A stretch of 64,000 nt of DNA from Adenanthera pavonina (GCA_026686845.1 JAIVEN010000008.1:38010501-38074500), one strand, 5' to 3'; counted from the stretch's first letter, positions 22,741 to 34,727 are shown. Program-made: numbers and translations. Notes: generated from the letters alone by a model not told the origin.

Positions 22741-24300
22741 CCTATGTCCCAGTACCAGAAAAGTTATAATAGCTGATGGTTTTGTTCTTATTGTTACTGG
22801 TCAAGGTGTTATCCGTTTAAGCCCATATCTTATCTTGAGAAATGTGTTGTATATTCCTAAGCTTTATATTAATCTTATATATGTCAAAAGACTCACCAGT
22901 GATTCTAACTGTTGTGCTTTATTCTTTTCTATCTATTATGAAATTCAGGGACTAGACACGAGGCAGATGATTGGACTTGCTAAAGGAAAAGATGGGCTTT
23001 ATTTTCTTGATGAGTACAGTGGACACAATGGAGTTCAAAGTTTGAATTTTTCTTCCTTTCATTCAAAAGAGTTTAATTTGAATAAAGACCATATTTGGCT
23101 TCATCATCGTCATTTCGGTCATCCTTCTTTTCATGTTATTAAAATGATGTTTCCTTCTTTGTTTAAAGACTTGGATGCTGAGTCCTTTCATTGTGATATT
23201 TGTGAATTTGCTAAACACAAACGATCTTCATTTCCTATTAATAATAAAAGAGATTCTGTTCCTTTTAATTTAATTCATAGTAATATTTGGGGCCCTTCAA
23301 ATATTCCTAATATTTTTGGATCTCGATGGTTTGTGTCCTTTATTGATGATTGCACTCGTGTAACTTGGATTTATCTTTTGAAACAAAAATCTAATGTTAG
23401 CTCTATATTTCCATCTTTTTACAATATGATCAAAATTCAATTTGGGATTGTGATATAGAGATTCCGTTCTAACAATGAAAAAGATTTTTTCAATCAATCT
23501 TTGTCAACCTTTTTTGATGCTTAGGGAATCATTCATGAGTCTTCTTGCATCAATACTCCACAACAAAATGGGGTGACTGAAAGGAAAAATGGTCATTTTC
23601 TGGCCACCACAAGAGCTTTACTATTTCAAAATAATGTTCCTAGACAATTTTGGGGAGAAGCAATTTTAACTGCAAGTTATATGATTAATAGGCTTCCCAC
23701 ATAGACTCTTGGTTCAAAAAGTCATATACAACTTCTCACTCATTTTTTCCCTGACTTCAATGTTTCCAATAATCTTATCCTAAAAATATTTGGTTGTGTT
23801 ACTTTTGTTCATGTGCATCCTTAGAATCAGACCAAACTTCATCCTCGGACCCTGAAATGTGTGTTCATTGCTTATTCTTCTACTCAGAAAGGATACAAGT
23901 GCCATCATCCTCTTTCAAAAAGGTTCTATGTCTCAGCTGATGTTACTTTTTCTGAGTGTGAGTCCTTTTTTCATAATACTATTCCAGAGAGAACTTTTTT
24001 TCCTAATAACTAGAGTCAAGATCTCTTCTTTCTTGAAATTCCAAATGACTCATCTGAACCTTCTAGTTCCTATGATTCCTATTAGCCCCTTGTCTCCACT
24101 TGTCCTTTATAGGTTTACTCTCGCAGGAAAGAGACATCTCAACTAGAGCAAGTTCAATCTTCTGAATCGGAATCTATTCCTGAAGGCATAAAGGTAACTC
24201 CCTCTCTTGAAAATATTCCTAAAATTATAGATGATGATCTTTCTATTGCTTTACACAAAAGAACCTAAAGTTGCACTAAACGTCTATTATTTCCTATAAC
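22741..24300 (+). pseudogene. Copia integrase relic
   Basis: Pre-integrase zinc-binding histidines and cysteines (WLHHRHFGHPS..CDICEFAKHKR) are followed by the catalytic core HSNIWGPS, FIDDCTR and NTPQQNGVTERKN. The first catalytic Asp of the usual SDVWGP-type box is Asn here (codon AAT at 23282-23284). After 23455 the frame is broken by TAG codons at about 23456, 23522, 23702 and 23821 and others. Not functional. Confidence 0.85.
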
Positions 24301-24303
24301 AAT

Positions 24304-25901
24304 TTGTCTTGCAGTCATAGAACATTCCTTGCAAATTTACATGATATTTCCATTTCTAAAACCTTATCTGAGGCATTGGCAAATGAAAATTGGGTACAAG
24401 CAATAAAAGTAGAGATAAAAGCCCTAGAGAAAAACAAGACATGTGACCTGGTTTCATTGCCAAAGGGAAAGAAACCAGTTGGGTGTCGTTGGGTCTTCAC
24501 AACTAAGTTCAACTCTGATGGTTCCTTAGAACGATACAAGGCATGGTTAATTGCAAAAGGATATACTCAGACCTATGGCATAGATTATGTTGAGACTTTT
24601 GCCCCTGTTGCAAAAATGAATACAGTTAGAATTTTATTGTCTGTTGCTACTAACTGAGACTGGCAATTACTGCAATTCGATGTTAAAAATGCCTTTTTAC
24701 ATGGTGATTTAGAAGAGGAGATCTATATGGAGGTCCCACTGGGATCTCATTCTCAGCTTCTATCAGGCACAGTTTGCAAACTTAAAAAGGCACTTTATGG
24801 GCTTAAACAATCTCCAAGAGCCTGGTTTGGTAGATTTACAAAAGTCATGCTTGGCATGGGGTACAAGCAAAGTCAAGGTGATCACACTCTATTTATTAGG
24901 CATTCAGCTTCGGGGGGAGTGACAACATTGCTTGTTTATGTTGATGATATCATAGTCACAGGAGATGACATGGAAGGAATTAATTCCTTAAGGAAGCAGT
25001 TGATGAGAGAGTTTGAAATTAAAGAATTAGGGAGGCTTAAGTACTTTTTAGGCATTGAAGTTGCTCATTCAAAGCAAGGAATCTTTATATTACAGCAAAA
25101 ATATATTCTTGATTTATTAACTGAGACAGGTAAATTAGGATGTAAACTGATAGATACTCCAATAGAAGTTAATCACAAACTTTGTGACTTTCCAGATAAT
25201 ACAACTGTTGATATGGGGTCATATTAGAGGCTGGTTGGCAAACTAATATATTTGTCTCATACTAGACCTGACATAGTCTATGCTGTTAGTGTTGTAAGTC
25301 CGTTCATGCATGCTCCTAAAGAATCACATCTTCAGGCTGTACATCAAATTCTGCAATACTTGAAAGGTACACCAAGAAAAGGAATCTTATTCAAAAGGGG
25401 TAATAGACTAACTCTTGAAGCCTATATATGGATGCAGATTATGTAGGTTCTTTAGTTGATCGGAGGTCCATGACAGGTTACTGTACTTTCCTTGGTGGAA
25501 ATTTTGTCACCTGGAGAAGTAAAAAATAGAATGTGGTTGCTAGATCTAGTGCAGAAGTTGAATTCAGAGCAATGACACTTGAGATCTGTGAATTATTATG
25601 GATAAAGATAATTTTGGAAGATTTGAAGGTTAAATGAGACGGTACGATAAAGTTTTACTATGACAATAAATCAGTGATTAATATTGCTCACAATCTAGTA
25701 TAGTATGACCGGACCAAGCATATTGAGGTAGATTGTCATTTCATAAAGGAGAAGCTGGATAATGGTTTAATTTGCACACCATTTATTACTACAAGAGAGC
25801 AACTTGTTGATATTCTCACAAAAGGATTGTCTAGTGTTCATTTTCAAGACTTGATCACCAAGTTGGGATTAAGGATATCCATTCACCAGCTTGAGGGGGA
25901 G
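24304..25901 (+). pseudogene. Copia reverse transcriptase and RNase H relic
   Basis: RT block from NENWVQAIKVEIKALEKN through GCRWVFTTKFNSDGS, YGIDYVETFAPVAKM, FDVKNAFLHGDL, ALYGLKQSPRAW to the catalytic YVDDIIVTG and LGRLKYFLGIEV. RNase H follows (SMTGYCTFLGGNFVTWRSKK, RSSAEVEFRAM, KHIEVDCHFIKEKL). Stops at about 24655, 25225, 25443, 25528, 25636 and 25701 split it. The catalytic YVDD is intact but the protein cannot be made. Confidence 0.9.
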
Positions 25902-26103
25902 TATTAAGATACTAGAATATTTTTAAGATATTATTCAGATTGTATTGATTAATTCTTTTTTATTCTTATCTTCTATAGAATCAGGGATTATAATCCATAC
26001 ATTTATTGTAAATATTTTATATTTATTTTTTAGCTCCTAGGGTAACCTGTATAAATACCCATGTACTCCTCAGTTGTAAATCATCAGAGAAACTTTTTCC
26101 CGA
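25902..26103 (+). repeat. Copia 3' LTR remnant preceded by polypurine tract
   Basis: The polypurine tract GAGGGGGA sits at 25893-25900. The next bases, TATTAAGATACTAG, look like an LTR start with the usual TG changed to TA. A TATA-like TATAAATACC is at about 26050. The LTR stops at about 26103-26123 where TNL tail sequence begins, so it is truncated. Confidence 0.7.
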
Positions 26104-26123
26104 CCATTGTTTGTGTCAAATAT

Positions 26124-26345
26124 CAGTTGCAAGAGATGAAAGATAAAGTCATCAAGGTTATGAGATTTCTTGGAGCTAGAAGCCAACCCCAACTCTAACT
26201 GCGATTCCAGAGGAGTAGGTTGAAAGACACCAGATTTCTCCAATTTCTTTGTTGGTGAGAGTTGTTCTGCTTCATTATTTGCATCCCTCTTTCTTTTCCC
26301 ATCCAACTCAGACTCTAGCTACAACACCGACTCTAACTCTTGCAT
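26124..26345 (-). pseudogene. TNL relic: C-terminal tail
   Basis: On the minus strand: GVYPIYA (the end of a C-JID domain), then GKRKRDANNEAEQLSPTKK, then KSGVFQPTPLESQLELGLA and LDDFIFHLLQ. It is homologous to the tail following TNL-2. A TAG near 26318 lies between the GVYPIYA part and the basic tail. It ends abruptly where the Copia LTR remnant begins. Confidence 0.85.
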
Positions 26346-26389
26346 ATATTGGGTAGACTCCATGTGCAGAGGCTCAGACACCAGAGAGG

Positions 26390-26650
26390 CTTGAGAGAGG
26401 AGATGAAATATCATAAGCACTTATGACTGCAATAGAAGGATCATGATATTCTCGAAACACTATTGCATCAACAAGTGCTGATGATATTCCATCTCCTCGA
26501 GCCTCTCATCAACATAGATATCTATCCAATTTTAAAGCAACTTTTGTCAAATGGCTAAGAAACCATTTTTTCGGTGTCTGAATCTCTAAAGCTGATAAAA
26601 ACCTAATAATTGTCCTGACGAACTTGGGATAGAGAGGCAGTAGCAGCCAT
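26390..26650 (-). pseudogene. TNL relic: TIR domain start
   Basis: An ATG at 26650 opens MAATASLSQVRQDNY, stop, VFISFRDSDT, then a decayed TIR with DIYVDERLE, GDGISSALVDAI and IAVIS. There are three in-frame TAG codons and frameshifts. The GDGISSALVDAI part resembles TNL-4 more than TNL-1 and TNL-2. It runs directly into the C-terminal tail relic, so the whole NB-ARC and LRR is deleted. Confidence 0.85.
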
Positions 26651-29600
26651 ATTATAGGACAGAGACAAGATTAATAGGATGTTGAATATTCCTAGTAGAT
26701 CTGGATGCTACTCTCTCGATACAAGCACGCAAATCTCCATTTTTCCACACAAAAAATGCAGAACAAACTAAAATTAATTTAGACAAAAGTAAACAGAAGG
26801 AAAGAATATTTTAATTTTCATGGGGAGTGATTAAAGGACTGATACTTAGTTGGAGTATGCATGGCGTTTAGGTGTGATGAGGTTGAAACTGATCGATGCG
26901 AACGAGGTGGTAGAGCTAGCTGGCTCTTTCGACTATGGATATGGACCCTTTAGTTTCATCAACTATTCTGGAAATCAGAGATTGGTTGAGAAAAGGTTGG
27001 AATTAATGTGAAGCTAGCTAGACTATTTTCCGAGAGAAAGAAACAAAGAAAGCTGCAGATGGCTTAGTGTTAATCAAGGACAGATTGATATTGTCGATCA
27101 TCATCATCCTCCAGGAGATCCCTTTGTGTACGAACGACTAGGCTCTTTCTGATGGTATTCGGAGCTCAATCCTAAGGGCTATGTAATTTACTCGAATTCG
27201 GGCTTAGCCCATCTCTTATCTTTTTTTTTTTTGTGAATAGGCCATCTCTTGTCACTAAAACATGTAGGGGAATGTTTGGTTAGAATTCATGATTTGACCT
27301 AACTATCAATTTTTTTTATTTAAACAGATTTATAATAATTTTTTTTATTTTTATAAATTATTATTATTCTAATATACTTTTATAAAAATAGAATCTAATC
27401 GGGCACTAAGCAGAAATTTTACCAAGTTTCATCAAGGACACTTTCGGCCCCGAGGCTCCTTCATTATATTCTGTAATCTCTGATTATTATATTATTTCTT
27501 TCGGTAAATGTAAAAGATTTCATATGAAGAATTTAAAGATCTAAAAAGAAAAGGAAAATAAAAATTATTTTTAAAATATAAATCAATGATCATGTTATTA
27601 TTTTAAAAAATAATAAAAAAGAAAATTAGTAAATAATAATTATACATAATAAAAAGGTTGATAAATTACAAACTAATGAGGACGTCGAAGTGAACCAATT
27701 ATAAATGTGAAACATGAGACAAGAGAGGTAAAAAAAAAAAAGAAAGAGGAGCACGATCAATGAAAAAATTAAGAAATTTCTTTAACATTTAAAAGTGATA
27801 ATATAAAAGAGAACTTTAAATTTCTTTTTTCTTTTTTTAATGTGGAGGATGTTCTTTTGGCGATTTGGGTAAATAAATATATGCATTCACTGTCACAGAA
27901 AAAATGTATTTATACTAAATAATTGATGATATTTGTATTTAATTTTCTTCTGGCAATCATCAAGAATTCAAGACGCTTTCATATTCGCTAGCCAAATAAA
28001 AAGGTTTTCACAACTCACAGTATTAGATTAATTAAGATTAATGAGTTGTAAAAAAATTGCATATCATTATTAGGTTGAATAAGTATATATTGAAAGTATT
28101 AAGTATATAAGTTTTTTTCTTTATAAAATTAAAATTCCAATAAATAATTTATAAAATTAGTAGAATAAGAAATTAAGAACTTATTGAATAAAAAGTAAAT
28201 CAATTATGGTTATTGAATATTGATTTTTGTCAGAATCCAATTATAATTTTCTATTATATTAAAAATAAAATGTAATAATTTTTTATTTTCAATATTATTA
28301 TATATGTTTTACTTTTATTCCTTTTTAATTTTATATGCTAAAAAAATCTTTAAAAAATCATTTTGAAGGACCATTTTCTTTATCGTCTCCAACTGCTCTA
28401 TTAATTTTAATTTTGTAGTAGGGCCAAAAAAAAATTTGTGGTTATTTTCTTAAATTTATATATCCAACTAAAAACGCCTTTTGCACTACTTGATATATCC
28501 ATGAGGTAAGTTATATAAGAGTTGATAGAACCGGCCAGATGCCTTTATATTTTGGAGAATGAATGTGTAAACGAAGTTATAAGATGCAGGAAGGGATGTT
28601 GGCCAAAGAAAAACTTGCAGGAAAGGATGTTTGCTAGAAGAAAATGAGAAGATCAGAAGTTGAGAACGTAAAATAAAGTTTTCTTAATTTACATATGTTG
28701 AAGAAATTGAAGCTTCAAGTGCGATCGAAGCTATTGCAACTAATTAATGTTTGCAGAACATAAAATAACCACACAATTCTTTGGCATCCACATATTCATC
28801 AATGACAGAACTCAGTTGCCAAGGTACAGAATTTTCATGAGGATCAATCAGGACAGTTAATATGAGTTAGAAAGCGTCACTGGTTTGACAGGACAGGCAA
28901 ACATTTCTATACAATTTTGTTAATATTCTTTTGAGTCACGTAAGCTCAAGCTCAAATGAACATATTTATCACAACAAAACAAACCTTAGCAACAGAAGAA
29001 AAAAAACTCTGGGCAAAACTGATAGTGATCCCTCCACCCCTCTATATTGTGATTAAGAGGCAGACAGCAAGAAAATATATACATGAAAAATATATATAAG
29101 GAGATCCGATCGACTGGGCTGAAACCAGATATAATACAAAAGATATTGGAGAAGGTGTTACCCGTGGCGGCAGCATCTGAGGAGAAATGGACGGAGCATC
29201 TGAGTGAGTTGAGAAGTCTGAATCAAAGCCTCTATATATAACCAATATATGAAGGAGGAGCTCAGCTAGAGAATTCTTTTAAGGAAAGAGATTAATTTAA
29301 TAGGTAGGATGGGGATTTTAATAAATTTTATGAAGGAGTAGTTGCAAAGTGGAGAGGTGCTTGAGATCGATGAGATAATATGAGAAAGAACGAGGGAGGT
29401 GTGTGTATATGTGCATGCGTAGGAGAGAAGAAATGCCCCTTTTCAAGAAATCCATGAGAAAAATTAACCTAATCAATGGATGGAAGGATTAGTCATAATT
29501 AATGAAATTTGAAGATAATGGAATTTTGCTGGGATAAATTAGTGGGTTTTCACTTGACAGTTTGACATGATGAAGACTGAATAGCATATAATAATAATAT

Positions 29601-30041
29601 ACAATGGAATTTTGGTGGGAGAAGTTGTCAAACATAAAGAAAAGGACGAGAAAAGAGAATCTTTCTAGGCAATTCAACACTACAGGTACAGTAGGAAGGT
29701 GACTGGCTGCTGAGGTTAACGAAAATTATGGAGGCAAAGAGTTTTAGTATGGAAGAGTGAGTGAGGCCTTTGGGGAATATTGGACTTATAATATTGCATT
29801 ACAGACTTGGATTTCTGTTATTAAGTCTTACAATAACACTAAGAACAAGGAAAGAGGTATATTTAGATTGTTAAGAGAAAGAAACTATGCGGATTTACCT
29901 ACAAACAGTTGATAAGTATATATCGAAATTCATTTAAAAATTTTGAAATAAAACGTTGATGTAACTCAATTATTCAAAAATTTATTACCAGAACTATACC
30001 CAGGGAATTTAAAAAAAAAAAACTTTACCAGAAAAATAATA
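26651..30041. other. Intergenic DNA, no confirmed gene
   Basis: Mostly AT-rich. At 29060-29245 the minus strand has a frame with less AT-rich codons (SDAPSISPQMLPPR) ending at a GTAACA donor-like site and preceded by a TATATATA sequence. It could be a first exon or leader of an unknown transcript, but nothing identifies it. No RNA gene recognised. Confidence 0.4.
27268..27406. mobile_element. Possible short Tourist-like MITE, 139 bp
   Basis: Left end GGGAATGTTTGGTTAGA, right end reverse-complemented GTGCCCGATTAGATTC. Flanks are TAG (27265-27267) and TAA (27407-27409), an imperfect target duplication. Weak case. Confidence 0.4.
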
Positions 30042-30276
30042 CTCTTCCAGTTATAAATATAGGACATTTGGGGATGTATACGAAGTACTATTTATTATAT
30101 ATTTTCAAAAAAATACTCATATTTAATGTATTCTAAAAAGAGAAATAAAAAAATTAAATAAAAATAATTCTAAAAAAATATTATGATTTTTGAAGAAATT
30201 ATAGTAGTTAGTTAACAAACTTTAATTTCTATTTTTAATTCAGTTAAATAAGTTTTATATTAAAAATAAGATGGAG
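30042..30276. mobile_element. Stowaway-like MITE, 235 bp
   Basis: Left end CTCTTCCAGTTATAAATAT, right end reverse-complemented CTCCATCTTATTTTTAATAT, both next to TA (30040-30041 and 30277-30278). CTCC-type termini with a TA duplication fit the Tc1/mariner-derived Stowaway group. Confidence 0.65.
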
Positions 30277-30704
30277 TATATAAACACACAACTCAATTTT
30301 TTAAGTTGAAAATAGGGGTTTAAGACCCACAAAAAATCATGCAACTCAATTTTCAAGGTCACAGTAACCATAAACATTGTTCCTTCAACCATATTGATTT
30401 ATTATTTATGGCAATCCCTTCATACTTAACAATCATAGATTCAGAGTTTCTCACAAATGACAGTGACAGATGATTTTTTTTTCCTGGTTACACAGTGACA
30501 AATAATTTGGTTAAATTTGGCATTGACCCACACCAAACTTTCAACTGTCTATCACATATATAGCATCATTTTATTCCTGCCAAAATTATTAGTTGCTTTG
30601 AGGTGTCCACGTCATCAAACATAATTTTTCGCTACAGTCTAATTTTTCGCTACAGTCTCCTCTCATCCGATCTTGCTCTTACTGCAGGGTCATTCAGGTT
30701 GACA

Positions 30705-31352
30705 TTTTCTTGGTTAAATAGCATACAAAGAAGTTTTTGACGCAAATAACTCAAACTTTTATTCTTTCTCTCTCTCTCTCTCATGTTTCCAAGAAGCAAC
30801 AACTTTTAAAGTGAGAAAAAAATTATCAAATATGGCACGTGCAAGAGTCATTTTACTTATACCTCCAAGACCCTAAATTCCAAGAATTCGAACACTCAAT
30901 TTTCATTAATGATCTAACACTAGCAAAATTTTGATCAAATCCAACAAGGCATTTTAGCTTAATTGAGTCTTTATCATCCAATCTTTTCAAGATATCTTTG
31001 ACTATTCCATCAATTTTGATCTATTGATGAAATAGTAAAAGATGTCTTGAAAAAATTGGACCATAAAGATTTAATTGAGCCACGTACAATGCCTTATTGG
31101 ATTTGATTAAAACCTTACTAGTGTTAAATCATTGATGAAAATTGTGTTGTAAGAAGTTTGAAATATTCTTGGATACGGAACTCGGGAGGTATAGGTAAAA
31201 TAACTCTTGCTCATACGATATTTGATAATTTTTTTCCCACTCTAAATGTTGTTGCATTTTGGAAAGCGTGAGAGAAGAATGAAAAAGGAATAATGATTTG
31301 AGTTATTTAATTTGCGTCAAAAACATCTTTGTGTACTATTAAACCAAGAAAA
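30705..31352. repeat. Inverted repeat of two NB-ARC fragments
   Basis: The left arm, about 30705-31013, is the reverse complement of the right arm, about 31023-31352, with roughly a 10-bp centre. Shared words include TTTTTGACGCAAAT, AAAAAAATTATCAAATAT and CAAATCCAA.AAGGCATT. Read outwards from the centre, each arm is a decayed start of a TNL NB-ARC exon. The right arm, plus strand, reads IDEIVKDVLKKLDHKDLIE, then a P-loop relic SGGIGKITLAHTIFDNFF. The left arm, minus strand, reads ILGI-stop-GLGGISKMTLARAIFDNFF. A transcript through it would fold into a hairpin of about 300 bp. Confidence 0.9.
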
Positions 31353-31809
31353 AACTAAGAGATGCACAGATGATGGAAATAATATATATAATGGATAGAT
31401 ATCATTTAATAACGCCAATATATATTTTAATTGTTTATCAGAAACACTGGAGAAAAAGAAAAAAACCTAAGACTGATATATTGAATAAAGAAAAAAAAAC
31501 TGAAAATTTCAACGAGAGGGAGCTGCTGCAGCAGCTTAGGGGAAGGATGCTTGTGACCTGTTCCAGGATAAAAACCAGAGCGAAACATTAGTGAAAATAG
31601 TGGTTTTCGGAATATATATATGTTTTGCTAAGTTGCATAGAATTGACGATCACGATTTTTTTCATGTGTATGCTCTGATCGATAATGCTCTTGTCGTAGA
31701 GGGGATAGTAGCGATGGTAAGAAACAGTTGGAAGATTGAAGTACATACATTATCAATTTCATTTATATACATATATAGCATGTAAAGTTAACATATATAT
31801 ATATATATA
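31353..31809. other. Short spacer between the inverted repeat and TNL-3
   Basis: AT-rich, with a (TA)n run at about 31792-31810. Two small plus-strand open frames (31370-31591 and 31591-31785) have no recognisable domain. Confidence 0.5.
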
Positions 31810-33904
31810 TTAACTTTTCTTGGGAAAAACATTTAACTGATAAAAAATATTATAATTATTATTCACTGGGAAGAATGAAAGAGCAGTGGAGAGTGATATT
31901 GTCTTCAATGATGTGCAATTGGTGGCATCTAATTTTTTTATGGATGGTGGAAGCTCTGGCAAAGAATGAAGGTTCTTACAATTCCTTACGTAAAGAGATT
32001 GTAGCCATGATAGATGCTTGATATTGTTGGGGAGTTCAGTTAATTTGCAACTCCCATCCAAACGAACACTTCGAAGAGATTTTAAGGCGTCAAATAGGAT
32101 ATGTAACTTTGGTTTGTCAATTGTTTCTTCACACCAATAGAGATTAATATGCCAAAGAGATATCAAGTGGCAAACCTCGTTGAGATTCTTCAGGGTTGAG
32201 CCATTTAGAAAGAGAAAATGAAGTCTCTCTTGACGCCCAAAAGATGAGCCCAACATCTCGATGCCTGTTTCATGTAACTCTAACCGAGTTATTTTCTCTG
32301 AAGATAATGAAAAATTTTTGAGATTACAGCATCGACGAACATCGAGTTGCTTGAGAGATTTCAAATGATTCTCACTTTGCAAACTCTTTAGGTTTGTGCA
32401 ACTATAAAGGTTTCAAGGAAGTTAGTCTTGGGAGAGATAAAATAGATGGATGAAGATGGCATAAACTTTGACAACTTGAGAGATGCACCCTTTCAAGATT
32501 TTGTGCCTTAGAAAAATCAGGTAATTCTATCAATTGTTTTGATCCATAAAGGTTTATGCACCTTAAATTTACCATATCCTGCTCTAATTATACAAAAAGA
32601 AAAACATTACTTTCTCCCATCCAAAATATAAGTCTTCTTTTAAAATTTTTTTTTTGTCTAAAATATATGTTCCATTTGGTAATTTCTAGAACATTAAATG
32701 TTCTTTTTCCTATTTTGTCATTATCTATAATTAAATATAAAAAAGATAACAAACTTTAAATGTAGTGTATGAAATATGGGTATTATGGGAAAATAATTTA
32801 TTTATTTGATAGATTTAATAAGTAAAGTAACTTTTTTTGTTCCTGTGTAATAACCTAAATAGGATTTATATTTTGGAACAAAAGGAGTGTATGGAAACAA
32901 AAATCTCAAATTTCAATTGAAGTGAAACATTCAGAACTCAATTGTATATTATACCTGCACTCTATCCCACAACTGCTTAAGTTGGCTATCATGCATTCAA
33001 AGTTCAACTAGTTTCTCAGCACAGAATGATGATGGTAGAGTCTCGAAAGGAAAACTGTCCCATTGAAAACACCTTAATGTATTGGAAAATGTCTCAAGGC
33101 CTGAAGAAAGCTTCACAGTAGTACGCGGTCTCATTTCCCAAGAGTAATAGAATTTGAGAAACTTTAATTTAGTCATCATTTTAAAGGTGTTAGCGCTCAA
33201 ACATATCTCTTTAATTTGAAACAAATTTAAAATTATGCCTTCAATTGCTTCAGTTCCCTGAAAAACACAATTCAAATAAAGGTAAGTAAATATCATAATA
33301 CCAGCAATTTGTTTTCACTTACACACATATATTGTAAAAAAGGCAAGTGGTTCTTTTTCTTACCTGGTTATTTTTCAATACACCATTGATCTCATCCGGA
33401 TTTCATAGTTGATTACTCCTTCCAAGATCTTTCATACACTCATGATGAACAATTTCTGGACCCATTTTTTGTATTAAATCAAGCATCTGCACATTGTGAT
33501 TGTTAATTATAAGAGCCTTATCTACAAGGGTTCTCAACCCAATGCTTGGATGGAAGCCATAGCTATCTAATAGAGCTACTACTGGGTCAACTTGTTCACC
33601 TTTTTAAGCAAGCAATATCCAAAAGCATTTCTCTCTCTTCAAAATTTAAACCATCATAGCTCAATTTTAAAAACAGCAACTTTCAAATTGGGAGGAAAGT
33701 TTGAAAATTACAACCTTTGCCATGGTTGTTTTTCCTATTCCACCCATACCCCAAATTCCAATTATTGAGACTTTTTCCAGTAACAACTCAATACGATCAG
33801 CATTCTCCTCAATTCCAACGAGACCTTTGAATACACTTGGATATATATGGTTCAGTTTTTGCAGAATGTCATTGACGATTATTCGAATGAACTGTGACTC
33901 GTCC
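31810..33904 (-). pseudogene. TNL-3, truncated TNL pseudogene without TIR
   Basis: Exon-like pieces in TNL order are 33904-33364 (NB-ARC), 33257-32955 (LRR start) and 32578-31810 (LRRs), with GT..AG borders like TNL-1. The NB-ARC piece is 541 nt against 1063 nt in TNL-1. It keeps the DESQFIRIIVNDIL start and GMGGIGKTT P-loop, then jumps near 33670 to LSYDGLNFEEREMLLDIA, so kinase-2, RNBS-B and GLPL are gone. MHD reads MLD. The second piece has a TGA where Arg would be expected (about 32996). The third has a one-base insertion near 32408. LRRs end without a C-JID. No TIR exon was found upstream. Confidence 0.9.
32610..32889. mobile_element. Stowaway-like MITE in an intron of TNL-3, 280 bp
   Basis: Left end CTTTCTCCCATCCAAAATAT, right end reverse-complemented CACTCCTTTTGTTCCAAAAT, flanked by TA (32608-32609 and 32890-32891). 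It lies between the two LRR pieces of TNL-3. Confidence 0.75.
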
Positions 33905-34727
33905 CTAGAATATAAAATGGAATAAAAAATTATTATTAGTACATCAAATGAAAATAAATTATTAAAAACATAGCTTATTGAATAAAGTAATAAATAAAAT
34001 TAATGATATTGTTATTTAGATCAAATCACATAAATTTCACCCTTCTTAAGAAAAAAATAAATAAATCTCTTCTCTATTTTCAAAATCAATACGTTCCTAA
34101 ACTTACTAAACTTACATAGGTTCTTCATTATTTAAAATGATTTCTATCATTTTTTAAAATTAAATTTAGGCAAGGTCAATATAATTTACTCGTTATTTAA
34201 AAAAAAAGTTTGTGTTGATTTTAAAATTTTAATGAAATTTATTTGATTTCAACAAAATTGGAACAAAAGAATTATAATCTCAATAAAACACATGACATGT
34301 TTGCATAATTCACTCTTTTATATTGATCATGTTATTCTTACTCCCAACTGAACAACTAAAAAAATTGATAACACCGAAAAAATTATTAAAAGGGGAGAGG
34401 GAGAGGTATATATATAGATAGATGCATAAGAAAGACGAATTGAAGAAAGCTTTCATGTGCATCATGCAGCGTGCAAGGCCATGGGTCCCAAAATGGAGAT
34501 TCTTTATCCAAAACTAGGTATAGCGAGCTCCTTGCGTTTCCAGACATCTCTTATCTTCTCTCGGCCACATTCAATCACTATCACCCCAATCCAATGACTA
34601 TTTATATTATAGGTATAAATTCTGAGTATAAAACTTTGATGAGTACGTTGCTTTTAATTCATTATCCTCACTGATAAAGCATTTGTACTGTCGTGAGCCA
34701 CATGATGATAAATGATTATAACATTTT

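Larger units (their letters stand above)
21430..26103 (+). mobile_element. Degraded Ty1/Copia retrotransposon, 5' LTR not found
   Basis: Order gag, protease, integrase, reverse transcriptase, RNase H, polypurine tract, LTR defines Copia. All genes read on the plus strand but carry at least a dozen stops or frameshifts. It lies between flanking block B and a TNL C-terminal relic, and its right end abuts TNL tail sequence at about 26124. The left boundary is approximate; a leader-like stretch precedes the gag ATG at 21583. Confidence 0.9.
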
